From Pseudomonas batumici (lineage in GTDB: Bacteria > Pseudomonadota > Gammaproteobacteria > Pseudomonadales > Pseudomonadaceae): a stretch of DNA of 64,000 nucleotides. Below are positions 1 through 7,478 of the stretch, piece after piece. Within the stretch, counting starts at the first letter, position 1. Each line of letters opens with the position of its first letter. The notes below the pieces were generated by a model. The model did not search any database. It saw only the letters and a list, made by a program, of their open reading frames with translations, and was not told the DNA's origin. The DNA lies in NCBI RefSeq assembly GCF_000820515.1, contig NZ_JXDG01000045.1, positions 1 through 64,000 of the forward strand, in the 5' to 3' direction. A program made the position numbers and the translations under genes.

Positions 1-54
1 GCCAGGAGCCCGAAACTCGCTCCCATCTGGCTTGAAGGTAACTTTGATGGCCAT
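1..54 (-). CDS. Hypothetical protein, 3' part outside window
   Basis: Only the first 18 codons are visible, beginning MAIKVTFKPDGSEF and reading off the left edge. An AGGAAAAAG Shine-Dalgarno-like stretch precedes the ATG. It follows the stop of the next gene upstream by 15 bases, so it continues a tight minus-strand run of small genes. Too little is present to assign a family. Confidence 0.55.
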   Translation of the reverse strand, partial: MAIKVTFKPDGSEFRAPG

Positions 55-69
55 CGGTCTTTTTCCTAC

Positions 70-525
70 TTAATCCGGCTTACAGATCAGGCCTACTTTC
101 TTGGCCTCGTCGCGGGCAGCCTTGTAGCCATCCAACGGGTATGCCGGCCACCCGGAGGGCATGCAAAACCCCTGACGTCGCTCCTGGGATCGGAACTGCG
201 CATGCCAGCCATCGTTACGGTCGAAAACCCAGCCGAATAGTCCAGTAGCTTGAAACTGGTCGTATGTGATATCAATGATGAAATCACCGACCTCAAACCA
301 TGCGTGGGTTGCTCCGTCTTTCAGCTTTGGGTGACGTGTACCGCAGACGTACTCCCCTTCATACTGAAGCGTTTCCCAAACTACTCGCCCCAAAATGTCA
401 GAAGCGACCCCGCACGCGCCTGAGGGGAATCCGTTAAAGGTTGAGCCCTTTGCATCAACGAGGCTAATGAGCCCAACCCTGCACGCAAGGGCCACCTTCT
501 CAAGCTCTGTCCTGATTGCATTCAT
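70..525 (-). CDS. Hypothetical protein with transglutaminase/papain-like residues
   Basis: A 151-residue protein without signal peptide or membrane segment. A Cys in 'SGACGVAS' (about residue 38), a His in 'THAWFEV' (about 74) and an Asp in 'IIDITYDQF' (about 85) are spaced like the Cys-His-Asp triad of transglutaminase/papain-fold enzymes. That assignment is my inference from motif order, not a recognised family match. It lies in a minus-strand run of small genes, 9 bases after its upstream neighbour. In a mobile-element cargo zone it could equally be an effector, an immunity protein or a processing enzyme. Function unknown. Confidence 0.65.
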   Translation of the reverse strand: MNAIRTELEKVALACRVGLISLVDAKGSTFNGFPSGACGVASDILGRVVWETLQYEGEYVCGTRHPKLKDGATHAWFEVGDFIIDITYDQFQATGLFGWVFDRNDGWHAQFRSQERRQGFCMPSGWPAYPLDGYKAARDEAKKVGLICKPD

Positions 526-534
526 GGTCTTTTC

Positions 535-891
535 CTACGGGTTAACAACTTGGCCGCCCTTCAAAAAGGAGGACCACCATTGCTGATATTCTTCTCCCTC
601 AAAGGTGTGCTTAACGGTAGTACCATCGGCTAGCATCAGACGAAACTCTCTTTGGCCGTAAAGCATATTCCTATTGCCTACTTCCTCTGCCTCTAAAACC
701 GCCACATATTGATAATGACTAGTATGGGCCCGAAGTTTTTTCCAAAGCATTATCATTCTCCACGATTCGATGAAAAACTCATGACCTTGCTCATCCGGCT
801 GTACTTTACAGCGGGTTGTACCCGGCCAATTCCCATCAGATTGGATCAGTCCTAAGCACCATAGTGCGCTTTGCACTTGGGGCACTTCCAT
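535..891 (-). CDS. Small hypothetical protein, start uncertain
   Basis: A protein of up to 118 residues with no recognised domain; its second half is rich in aromatic and charged residues ('EGEEYQQWWSSF'). The long start given here overlaps the preceding zinc-ribbon gene by 40 bases. A shorter form starting at 750 has a much better ribosome site (GGAGA, 6 bases before ATG) and would give 71 residues. The long form is kept because neighbouring gaps are under 20 bases and the short form would leave about 100 empty bases. Function unknown. Confidence 0.5.
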   Translation of the reverse strand: MEVPQVQSALWCLGLIQSDGNWPGTTRCKVQPDEQGHEFFIESWRMIMLWKKLRAHTSHYQYVAVLEAEEVGNRNMLYGQREFRLMLADGTTVKHTFEGEEYQQWWSSFLKGGQVVNP

Positions 892-1247
892 TTACCTGCG
901 AAATCGAATTCAGGTGACATGCTGGTAAGCCTCACCTGACGCTCACCAACATCCCAACAAGAGGTGCAAAATCTTCCAGTCTCTCCATCAAAACTGTAAA
1001 CGCCTTCGCTTGTATAGGTCGGCTTTCCAGCTGCCTTCTGCTTAACCTGTGCCTGGAGAAGGGCTATCTGATCTTGAGCCGCCGCGAGCTTCAATTTAAG
1101 TTCGGCGGATTCAAGCTTTGCGTCACCAAGAGCCGAATGCAGATCCGCAACGAGCATTTTAAAATCAGCATCGCCAACTTTTTTGGCTAAGTCGCGAAGT
1201 TTGTTTGAAGCGTCCAGCGCCTGCTGTAGTAATGCGATGATATCCAT
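852..1247 (-). CDS. Hypothetical coiled-coil protein with C-terminal zinc ribbon
   Basis: A 131-residue cytoplasmic protein. Residues about 1-75 are Ala/Leu/Lys/Glu rich with heptad-like spacing, suggesting a coiled coil. The C-terminal half carries 'CTSC' and 'CPKC' pairs about 30 residues apart, the pattern of a four-Cys zinc ribbon. Such architecture fits a small nucleic-acid or protein-binding adaptor, but no family is recognised. It starts 8 bases after the preceding gene on the same strand, so the two are probably co-transcribed. Confidence 0.65.
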   Translation of the reverse strand: MDIIALLQQALDASNKLRDLAKKVGDADFKMLVADLHSALGDAKLESAELKLKLAAAQDQIALLQAQVKQKAAGKPTYTSEGVYSFDGETGRFCTSCWDVGERQVRLTSMSPEFDFAGKWKCPKCKAHYGA

Positions 1248-1255
1248 AACCTTTC

Positions 1256-1603
1256 CTATGTACCTTTGCTTACAAGGTTTAGGGCGCCGCTACCCGGCTC
1301 ACCGATAACATAAACATCATGAGTGGTGCTTCTGAAGCGATCTACGACCACATCGAATAGGCGATCCGAAAGAATGATGTCCGGCACCGCTGGCGAAGAC
1401 ACCGATACAGCGAAAGATGCATAGCAAGAATCCCCTTCCTTGATGCAATTGACATGGAAGTCCAAGCTTTCATGGGGCCACATCAAACCTGCGGCTACCA
1501 ATCGAGATTGGTCGAAAAGGCTATCTAGATAGCCTTTCAGGCCGTGGTACGCTGATTCCGTGATGGGTTTTAGTAGGTTGAAATGTTGCCGTTTCGGATA
1601 CAT
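1256..1603 (-). CDS. Hypothetical protein
   Basis: A 115-residue protein starting MYPKRQHFN. This ATG was chosen over one 30 bases upstream because AGGGA lies 7 bases before it. No signal peptide, membrane span or known motif is seen. Immediately upstream of its ribosome site lies one copy of a two-hairpin repeat found again about 380 bases further on, so this may be the first gene of a cassette-like unit. A size of about 12 kDa in a mobile cargo zone is typical of immunity proteins or small antitoxins, but nothing in the sequence proves that. Confidence 0.6.
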   Translation of the reverse strand: MYPKRQHFNLLKPITESAYHGLKGYLDSLFDQSRLVAAGLMWPHESLDFHVNCIKEGDSCYASFAVSVSSPAVPDIILSDRLFDVVVDRFRSTTHDVYVIGEPGSGALNLVSKGT

Positions 1604-1627
1604 AGGGGGTTCCCTGCTCAATCCAGG

Positions 1628-1690
1628 GGGCAAGAAATTGCCCTCTCCTACGGCCTCGGCCCAGCGTATGACTGGGCTTGGGCGGTACTG
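1628..1690 (-). repeat. Two-hairpin structured repeat, copy A
   Basis: Contains hairpin GGGCAA-GAAA-TTGCCC (1628-1643), the shared core 'CTCCTACGGCCTCGG', and hairpin GCCCAG-CGTATGA-CTGGGC (1659-1677), then 'TTGGGCGGTACT'. Copy B repeats core and architecture. It lies between two small minus-strand genes. There is no T-run, so it is not an ordinary terminator. Confidence 0.7.
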
Positions 1691-1735
1691 CTACTTTTCC
1701 TGCTTACTTCGACGGTTTCGGCCATGCTCGTCGTG

Positions 1736-1975
1736 TCAGCGCTTTTCGTGGTCGAAACCTGGCTCAATGGAATCAAGCCCTTCCAACTTGAACCCACGCT
1801 CCAGGTTCAACCGCACTAGCTGGCAACGGTCGAAGTCACCCACACCGGTAACATGCACGTTATGAGGGCACAATTCCTCTACCAGTTCTGCCCCTAGATC
1901 CATACGCCCGGTCCGGATGAAATGCGCAGCAGCCCTCAAAACTCCGATTTGGCTTTCGCTGTTCTTCAGTCCCAT
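1736..1975 (-). CDS. Small hypothetical protein between two structured repeats
   Basis: A 79-residue frame starting MGLKNSESQIG, with AAGGGAAG about 9 bases upstream. Composition is balanced and hydrophilic, with a stretch 'HNVHVTGVGDFDRCQLVRLNLERGF' that reads like a beta-rich fold and not like a chance frame. It is bounded on each side by a copy of the two-hairpin repeat, as a gene cassette would be. No family recognised. A short overlapping plus-strand frame exists, but it runs through the repeat and looks spurious. Confidence 0.45.
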   Translation of the reverse strand: MGLKNSESQIGVLRAAAHFIRTGRMDLGAELVEELCPHNVHVTGVGDFDRCQLVRLNLERGFKLEGLDSIEPGFDHEKR

Positions 1976-2007
1976 TCAAGTCTTCCCTTCTGTTCGTCAT
2001 TTACTCA

Positions 2008-2070
2008 AGGCACAAAATTGCGCCTCTCCTACGGCCTCGGCCCAGCACATGGCTGGGCTTGGGCGTTACT
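2008..2070 (-). repeat. Two-hairpin structured repeat, copy B
   Basis: Same plan as copy A: hairpin AGGCAC...GCGCCT (2008-2025), identical core 'CTCCTACGGCCTCGG', then a 7-bp stem GCCCAGC-ACATG-GCTGGGC (2040-2058) and 'TTGGGCGTTACT'. Bases that differ from copy A fall mainly in loops or keep pairing (one becomes a G-U pair in the minus-strand RNA), which implies selection on structure. It sits between the Shedu gene and the 79-residue gene. Confidence 0.7.
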
Positions 2071-2158
2071 CGATTTTTCCGCGCTGGGCGAGGCACCCCG
2101 GCATGGGACCGGGCATAATCCCTCTGGATTCAAGAGTGAACTTCTGAAAGCGCGTCGA

Positions 2159-3313
2159 TTATCGGTCATGCTGCGTTACGATAAATCGGGCGCGCTCATA
2201 AAGCTCATCGAAAGTTATGATTTCTGGATTGCTGGTGTTCCGTCGATACATCTCAAATGACCTGTATTTCTCTTGGTTTATACCATGCTCGCTAACAAAC
2301 TCTTGCAGGCTACCGATGACAAGGAAAGATTTAGGCATGTAGTTAAATGCTTCTTCGCCTGTCGGGTTTCCGCTTTCGTCAGTTATCGCTAGCTTAGCCT
2401 GGATTGAGTCTACAGCCGATGAAACGGTTACTTGAGTTTGACAGACCCCGCCTGCTAGTTCGTTGGACGGAGCCCAACATCCGGCGCGATAATGCCTACT
2501 CTGGAGAAGAGGCGTTTTGTGAGTCTTGATTTCAGCAAAGCAAAGACTTGAAATCATACCTCTCGTTTTGAGTAGCCCATCCGCCCGCTTTCCATGATTG
2601 GATATGGAATATCCTTGCACAACTTGTTCTAGCTTCTTATCATCTAATGATGAGGCATAAATGTAGCTTAGGCCATAGCCAAAGATCCAAGGATTTTTTT
2701 CGAAAAACCGTTGCCATAGCATCTCGTCTTTACAGTTGAGACTCGTTCTAATCTTTTCAAAATACGCTTCGTCGTTTAGCAACCTCTCGAACGCCTCAAG
2801 CTGACGTTTGCGGTAGCCAACTGCGATGATGTCCTCCTTTGTTACGGCTGACTTTATCACCTCAGCAAAAAGTTCTTGGTTATCCTGTAACATGGCTCTT
2901 GCTTGGTTGCTGGATAAAACAAGCCCGCGAAGATTCTCGTCCGTTACCTTCTTAGGCCCGCGCCCCTCAAGAGGCATCGATTGGACGTGATGCAGAAATT
3001 CCACAAGTTTTCCGATTTCATCCCCTATAAATGAAAAACTCGCATTGTGGGGCTTGTCTGTGGCTACCGTGTAACCTTGGATGTTCAGTACGAACATCTT
3101 TCGATCATCTTCAAAGAACTTAGCCGTTATGCAGCTTTTCGCGCCGTCTTTGTGACGAAGTACAAGCTCGTTTTTGATTTTGGCGAAAGCATAGGTCTCG
3201 GGATGCTCAATCAACTTGGTCGCGATCCTGACCTTCCTCTCTTTGTCGCCGAAAGAATCTAGTTGAGGACTGATGTATGTCTTTCCTGGCTCGGGATTCT
3301 GATAGCTGTCCAT
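2159..3313 (-). CDS. sduA: Shedu-type anti-phage protein (SduA-like, DUF4263)
   Basis: A 384-residue protein whose C-terminal third matches the DUF4263 domain of Shedu single-gene defence systems: 'FFEKNPWIFGYGL' (about 203-215), an Asp in 'GKRADGLL' (245) and 'FAEIKTHKTPLL' with E261-x-K263. Together these form a PD-(D/E)xK-like nuclease site. The N-terminal about 190 residues form a variable domain, expected to sense infection in this family. AAGGA lies 6 bases before the ATG. The gene stands alone, as Shedu genes do, in ICE cargo next to a tyrosine recombinase. Family membership is strong; phage specificity cannot be read from sequence. Confidence 0.85.
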   Translation of the reverse strand: MDSYQNPEPGKTYISPQLDSFGDKERKVRIATKLIEHPETYAFAKIKNELVLRHKDGAKSCITAKFFEDDRKMFVLNIQGYTVATDKPHNASFSFIGDEIGKLVEFLHHVQSMPLEGRGPKKVTDENLRGLVLSSNQARAMLQDNQELFAEVIKSAVTKEDIIAVGYRKRQLEAFERLLNDEAYFEKIRTSLNCKDEMLWQRFFEKNPWIFGYGLSYIYASSLDDKKLEQVVQGYSISNHGKRADGLLKTRGMISSLCFAEIKTHKTPLLQSRHYRAGCWAPSNELAGGVCQTQVTVSSAVDSIQAKLAITDESGNPTGEEAFNYMPKSFLVIGSLQEFVSEHGINQEKYRSFEMYRRNTSNPEIITFDELYERARFIVTQHDR

Positions 3314-3446
3314 GCGGTGTCCTTATGCCTAAAAGATACGGACCTTGGGGGCACCGTATGTAAGCGGCGCTTTGTGCATCTCGGTGTTGCTAGCGTCTAG
3401 ATCGATTCATGCACTGAGGCACACCCTACAGACACTACTGATGTCG

Positions 3447-4127
3447 CTATGCCAGTGCAACCTCGAATGCATGTCGAATTGTCGCTTGGTCTACGGTCAA
3501 ATAAGGCTTGCTGTGATCAAGACAGGAATGGCCAAGAATGGTCTGCACCGTCTCAACATCGCCTGTTGCCGCTAGCACCTTGGCCGCTAGGGAGCGCCTG
3601 CCGCTATGCGAAGATCCCTGCTTGATACCGGCCTGCCGGTATAGCCTGCTGATAGTCTGCTGGAGCGAATCACAGGCCCGGTAAACCTCTGGCCCTCCGT
3701 CCAGTTCACGGTGCTTGAACGCCAGTTCAAAGGCTTGGCCCTTGTGTGTGGTGACCAGCTTGGAACCTGGGCGTAGCCCTAGGTATTCTTCGGTGCCGGA
3801 AAGGCCCCAGCGGCGGCGCAAGCGAAATGCGATCCACCCCTCCAAGGCGGCGCGGCATCGTGGATGGGTCAGGTACACATTGCGCGGCCGACAGCCCTTG
3901 GTGATATCTGCGCGTAGATATACTTCGGGCTTAATGGCTCCGCTGGGATACAGCACATCTGCGACCTCCAGCAAGGCCAGCTCGGTGACGCGAATGCCGG
4001 TGGTGTGCGTGAGCCATAGCAGCATCACGTCACGCTCAGGCATGCGGCCTGTGACGGAAGCAACGCGGATTAGGTGTTTGAATTGTCCAGGGCGAAGGGA
4101 TGTTGCACGGCGGATGGGGGCAGTCAT
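3447..4127 (-). CDS. Tyrosine recombinase, catalytic domain only
   Basis: A 226-residue phage-integrase-family protein. The active-site set is complete: R46 in 'TGIRVTEL', K77 in 'ADITKGCRP', H174-x-x-R177 in 'SSHSGRRSL', H200 in 'ILGHS' and nucleophile Y209 in 'SKPYL'. There is almost no N-terminal core-binding or arm-binding domain (only about 40 residues precede R46), so it is shorter than typical ICE or phage integrases of 300-450 residues. It lies at the boundary between cargo genes and the conjugation block, not next to the tRNA, so it may act on local cassettes and not on the whole element. GAGAG precedes the ATG by 4 bases. Confidence 0.85.
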   Translation of the reverse strand: MTAPIRRATSLRPGQFKHLIRVASVTGRMPERDVMLLWLTHTTGIRVTELALLEVADVLYPSGAIKPEVYLRADITKGCRPRNVYLTHPRCRAALEGWIAFRLRRRWGLSGTEEYLGLRPGSKLVTTHKGQAFELAFKHRELDGGPEVYRACDSLQQTISRLYRQAGIKQGSSHSGRRSLAAKVLAATGDVETVQTILGHSCLDHSKPYLTVDQATIRHAFEVALA

Positions 4128-4313
4128 GGGGCTCTCTGTCAGGATTGGTGGCGAATCGCGGACGATCCTGAGAGAGTTGGCAGCGGGCCTCCTGAATAGC
4201 TTACAGGCCCGCGCACCTTAGTATTCACGGAAAGTCCCACCACACACCTTCCAAAAAAGCCCCTCCCCCTAATCCTGTTTTCTTGCTGTGATCGTGCGTC
4301 GTATTGGAGACGA

Positions 4314-4334
4314 TCCGGGTTTCTCTTACCCGGA
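4314..4334 (+). promoter_or_regulatory. Hairpin just before the conjugation block
   Basis: Perfect 7-bp inverted repeat TCCGGGT-TTCTCTT-ACCCGGA ending 8 bases before the chosen ATG at 4343. In RNA it would cover the region where the ribosome binds, so it could control translation or end upstream transcription. No T-run follows. Confidence 0.45.
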
Positions 4335-4342
4335 CCTTTGCT

Positions 4343-4747
4343 ATGACGCTATCGCCTTCTTTTCCTTCGCTCGGCCTGTCTGCCTTGCTGACCATTGCCC
4401 CCTCTTGTTTCGCCAGCACCTGGGTCATCACGGACTCAGCCCATCCCGTTGAGGTGACGGCGGACGTTCGCCTGATTCACCTGGATCGTCTTGATCACCT
4501 GGAGGCTGTGCTGTCCGGTCAACTGCCGGCGGATCCTGCCCTGGCGCAGGCTCTCTTTCAGGAAAGCCTCACAACCGAAGCGGCGGCCGAGATCAGCCAG
4601 GCCCACCAGGACGTGGTGGAAGCCTGGAGCCTCGGCGTCACCAAGATGCCAGCCGTTGTCGTTGACCAGCGCTACGTCGTCTACGGCGATCCAAACCTTG
4701 AGCGAGCGCTCGCGAAGATTGAGCAGTTCAGGAGGGATCAGCCATGA
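4343..4747 (+). CDS. ICE conjugation protein, TIGR03757 / DUF1525 family
   Basis: A 134-residue exported protein of the PFL_4709-like family found in ICE type IV secretion loci. The N-terminus is a signal peptide ending near 'SCFAS'. The body carries family-typical stretches 'LIHLDRLDHLEAVLSGQLPADP' (start) and 'TKMPAVVVDQRYVVYGDPNLERAL' (end), the latter resembling a thioredoxin-fold strand. The ATG was chosen because it begins the signal peptide; a TTG 39 bases upstream is open but unlikely. It overlaps the next gene by 4 bases (ATGA), so translation is coupled. It probably works in the periplasm during assembly of the mating apparatus. Confidence 0.8.
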   Translation: MTLSPSFPSLGLSALLTIAPSCFASTWVITDSAHPVEVTADVRLIHLDRLDHLEAVLSGQLPADPALAQALFQESLTTEAAAEISQAHQDVVEAWSLGVTKMPAVVVDQRYVVYGDPNLERALAKIEQFRRDQP

Positions 4748-5691
4748 GTATGGGTTTGCCGCGTAAGCGTGTTAGGTCGTGGGTAGCGGTTCTCCTGGCC
4801 CTTCCCTACTCGATCCCGAGCCTCGCCCTGGACACCGCCACCATCGTCCCTTCGGTATCGTCTCCGAGCTGCCTGGAGTATCAGGTCGTAGGGGTGTGCT
4901 ATTGGCTGCGGTGCACGCCCTTCGGCTGTAGCGTCAAGACATCGGCCAAGGTCCGGCATTACGTACCCGATGCTGTGGTCTCCAGTTATTCCTCAACGGG
5001 CCAGAATCCCTGGACCGAAGTCAGGCTCCTGAGCCCGGCCAACCCGACGGCCCAAGGCGGTGGCAGCGGCACCACCAACAACGTGAACGAGAACAACCTC
5101 TCGGTCTTCAAGAACGTCGATGTGATCGGTCACCCAGGCATCGCGGCGTTCAATGCCTTTGCCAGCGGTTCGGGTTACACCTGCGCGGGTGCCGGCACAC
5201 CCTATGTACCCAACCTGCTCAGCACGCTGGACACCCTCGGCTGGCGCCATGGCATTCCGGAAAGCATCTACCCGCCTTCGCTGATTCCAGGCCTGCGTGA
5301 AATCGGCAGCCGACTGTCACTGAACTTGTGGGGCAGCGTCTACCCGCGCAGCGGCTTCCTGCACCAGCCCGATGACTACAAGGCCTCTGCCGTGATGGCC
5401 CAACGCGCGGGCGACATCGTCACCCGCCCGGGCCAATTGCATGTCTACCGGCCGCTTCTGGCTCTGCCGAGCCCAGGTTACTGGCCCGCGGGGGACCTGC
5501 GTGAATCCGATCCCCGCACGGGCAAGTGGCAGTCGCTGACACCGGTGCTCAGTCCCTCCTGTTCGGTCTTTCCTCACCCGGGCCCTCACCTTCAGGCCCA
5601 GGACGGCGGTTACGCCTGGTCGCTGTGGCGCCCCTACACCTGCTGCAAGCAAGAGGGTCAGACCTTTCTCGGCAGCACCGGACCTCAATAA
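4744..5691 (+). CDS. ICE conjugation protein, TIGR03756 / TraU-like
   Basis: A 315-residue secreted protein of the PFL_4710-like family, related to F-plasmid TraU, a periplasmic factor for DNA transfer. A signal peptide (about 1-28, 'VAVLLALPYSIPSLALD') is followed by a Cys-rich start ('SCLEYQVVGVCYWLRCTPFGC') and a further C-terminal Cys pair ('YTCCKQEG'), consistent with disulfide folding. It is translationally coupled to the TIGR03757 gene. The order 03757-03756-03755-membrane protein-TraG is the standard one for ICEs of this T4SS type. Confidence 0.85.
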   Translation: MSMGLPRKRVRSWVAVLLALPYSIPSLALDTATIVPSVSSPSCLEYQVVGVCYWLRCTPFGCSVKTSAKVRHYVPDAVVSSYSSTGQNPWTEVRLLSPANPTAQGGGSGTTNNVNENNLSVFKNVDVIGHPGIAAFNAFASGSGYTCAGAGTPYVPNLLSTLDTLGWRHGIPESIYPPSLIPGLREIGSRLSLNLWGSVYPRSGFLHQPDDYKASAVMAQRAGDIVTRPGQLHVYRPLLALPSPGYWPAGDLRESDPRTGKWQSLTPVLSPSCSVFPHPGPHLQAQDGGYAWSLWRPYTCCKQEGQTFLGSTGPQ

Positions 5692-5738
5692 CGCCTTTCC
5701 CGTCTTTCCATTGTCTCTTACGAAACGGAGCTTCACCC

Positions 5739-7136
5739 ATGACTCGGATGTCAGTGTTTCAACGGTCTTCAGCCGGTCCCTGGCTGGTCCTCTTCACGGC
5801 CCTCTCGGGCTTGCCTGCCTTCGCGGCGCCACCCAGTTTTAGCAGCACCGGCAGTGTGATCGGTGACGACGTGCTGTACCGAATTGGCGGCGGCAATGCC
5901 GTGTCTATGGGACGCGCGGGCAACATGCGCAGCATCGGAGTGGGCATGGGTTGGAACAGCAACCTCATGTGCGGAAACATGGACCTGTCCACCACCCTGC
6001 ACAACCAACTCAACGGGCTCACCGATGGTTTTCAGAGCATCATGGGCAGCCTGATTCAGAACGCCACCGGCGCCGTCGCCTCACTGCCGGCGCTGATCAT
6101 TCAGCGGGCGGACCCGGCCCTGTACAACCTGCTCACCAACGGCATCTTGCAGGCCCGTTTGGACTTCGATCGCTCCAAGGCCAGTTGCCGCGCCATGGCC
6201 GAGCGCATGGTCAACGTGGCTGGCAGCCAGAGTGGCTGGGGCTCGCTCGCTGAAGGCCAGGCGCTCAAGGAAGCCATGGGCCAGAACCGCGATGCCGTCG
6301 CGGTGACGGCCCAGGCCGAGTCGGATAAAGGCAATACCGGTATTCCCTGGGTGGGCGGTGATAAAGCCGGTGGCCGAAGTCAGCCACCGATCCGGGTGGT
6401 CAACACGGTCACCAAGGCCGGTTACAACCTCCTCAACGGCCGTGGCGCCACGGAGACGGGAGCCATTGCCCCCGCCGACTGCAACAACGGCATGCTCTGC
6501 GGTGTATGGCGCTCACCCGATGAGGCCGCCACGTTCGCTAACCGTGTCCTGGGCGAAGTGGAGCAGCAGACCTGCGAAGGCTGCACTAAGAGCAGCACCA
6601 CCGCAGGCGTGGGCCTGACGCCTTTGATTCAGGAGGAGTACGAAAGCAAACTCCAGTCGCTGCAAGCGCTCATTGCCGGTACCCAACCACCCAGCCTGGA
6701 GAACCTCGCCGCGGCAGGCAGCAGCTCAATGCCCATCACCCGGGGCGTCATCACCGCGCTGCGCGATGAGCCCGACCAGGAGCTGTTGGCCCAGCGCCTG
6801 GCGTCGGAGATCGCCGTCACCAGCGTGCTGGAAAAAGCGCTGTTGCTACAGCGCGCCCTGTTGGCCGGCAACAAGGAACCCAATGTCGCCGCCAACGAGA
6901 TCGCCACGGCCGCAGTGAACCAGGAGCGTGAGTCCCTGCAACAGGAGATCACCAACCTGCGCACCGAACTTGAACTGCGCCGCGCCCTCACCAGCAATTC
7001 CCCAGCCGCCATCATCGCCCGCCATACCGAGCGTAAGGACAACTCACGCACCATCTACGAAGGCGACCCGGACACCAACCGCCTCGAAGCGGTGGAGAAG
7101 GACATCAACAGCGGCAGAAGGACTCAACGACCATGA
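5739..7136 (+). CDS. ICE conjugation protein, TIGR03755 family
   Basis: A 465-residue exported protein of the PFL_4711-like family, probably the TraH counterpart. The start is the ATG preceded by ACGGAG 8 bases upstream; an open extension to 5526 overlaps the previous gene and is discarded. A signal peptide ends near 'GLPAFAAPP'. The following Gly-rich 'YRIGGGNAVSMGRAGNMRSIGVGMGWN' region and 'CNNGMLCGVW' Cys pair are family-typical. The C-terminal about 100 residues are Ala/Glu/Leu rich and likely helical. It overlaps the next gene by 4 bases. Confidence 0.82.
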   Translation: MTRMSVFQRSSAGPWLVLFTALSGLPAFAAPPSFSSTGSVIGDDVLYRIGGGNAVSMGRAGNMRSIGVGMGWNSNLMCGNMDLSTTLHNQLNGLTDGFQSIMGSLIQNATGAVASLPALIIQRADPALYNLLTNGILQARLDFDRSKASCRAMAERMVNVAGSQSGWGSLAEGQALKEAMGQNRDAVAVTAQAESDKGNTGIPWVGGDKAGGRSQPPIRVVNTVTKAGYNLLNGRGATETGAIAPADCNNGMLCGVWRSPDEAATFANRVLGEVEQQTCEGCTKSSTTAGVGLTPLIQEEYESKLQSLQALIAGTQPPSLENLAAAGSSSMPITRGVITALRDEPDQELLAQRLASEIAVTSVLEKALLLQRALLAGNKEPNVAANEIATAAVNQERESLQQEITNLRTELELRRALTSNSPAAIIARHTERKDNSRTIYEGDPDTNRLEAVEKDINSGRRTQRP

Positions 7137-7477
7137 ACACACCCTTCTTCTCTCGCTTCAAAGGCTGGGGTGTCTGGGCCCCCATCGCCGTCGCCTTGTT
7201 GGTCATCCTCATCGCGGCCGCTTTCAACCTGGGTGGCGTGTATGTGATGCAGGGGTTGCCGGCCTGGCAGGCCTGGAGAGCTCACACCTATTGGTATTTC
7301 TTTGCCTGGCGCATGGGGCTCTACAGCGTTGCCCTGCTGGGGTGGCTCAAGTACCGCGCGCGTCTGCTCAAGCGAAAACCGGGGGCAAACCTGCGATGGC
7401 GCAAAGCCGAAATCGCGGTCGTGCTGGCCTTGGTCCTGATGGAGATGTCCCGCGCTTACACCCAGCTAGGAGGCTGA
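7133..7477 (+). CDS. ICE-associated small membrane protein
   Basis: A 114-residue protein with three predicted membrane segments (about 14-36, 55-75 and 92-108). It lies between the TIGR03755 and TraG genes, overlapping the former by 4 bases and ending 1 base before the latter, so it is clearly part of the conjugation operon. Genes of this size and position are conserved in related ICEs. A specific role is not known; it likely sits in the inner membrane as part of the mating channel. Confidence 0.78.
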   Translation: MNTPFFSRFKGWGVWAPIAVALLVILIAAAFNLGGVYVMQGLPAWQAWRAHTYWYFFAWRMGLYSVALLGWLKYRARLLKRKPGANLRWRKAEIAVVLALVLMEMSRAYTQLGG

Positions 7478-7478
7478 C

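Noticed and set aside
1628..2070. Classical integron attC sites
   Set aside because: The repeats have two hairpins but lack the RYYYAAC/GTTRRRY core sites, so they are reported as an unassigned structured repeat.
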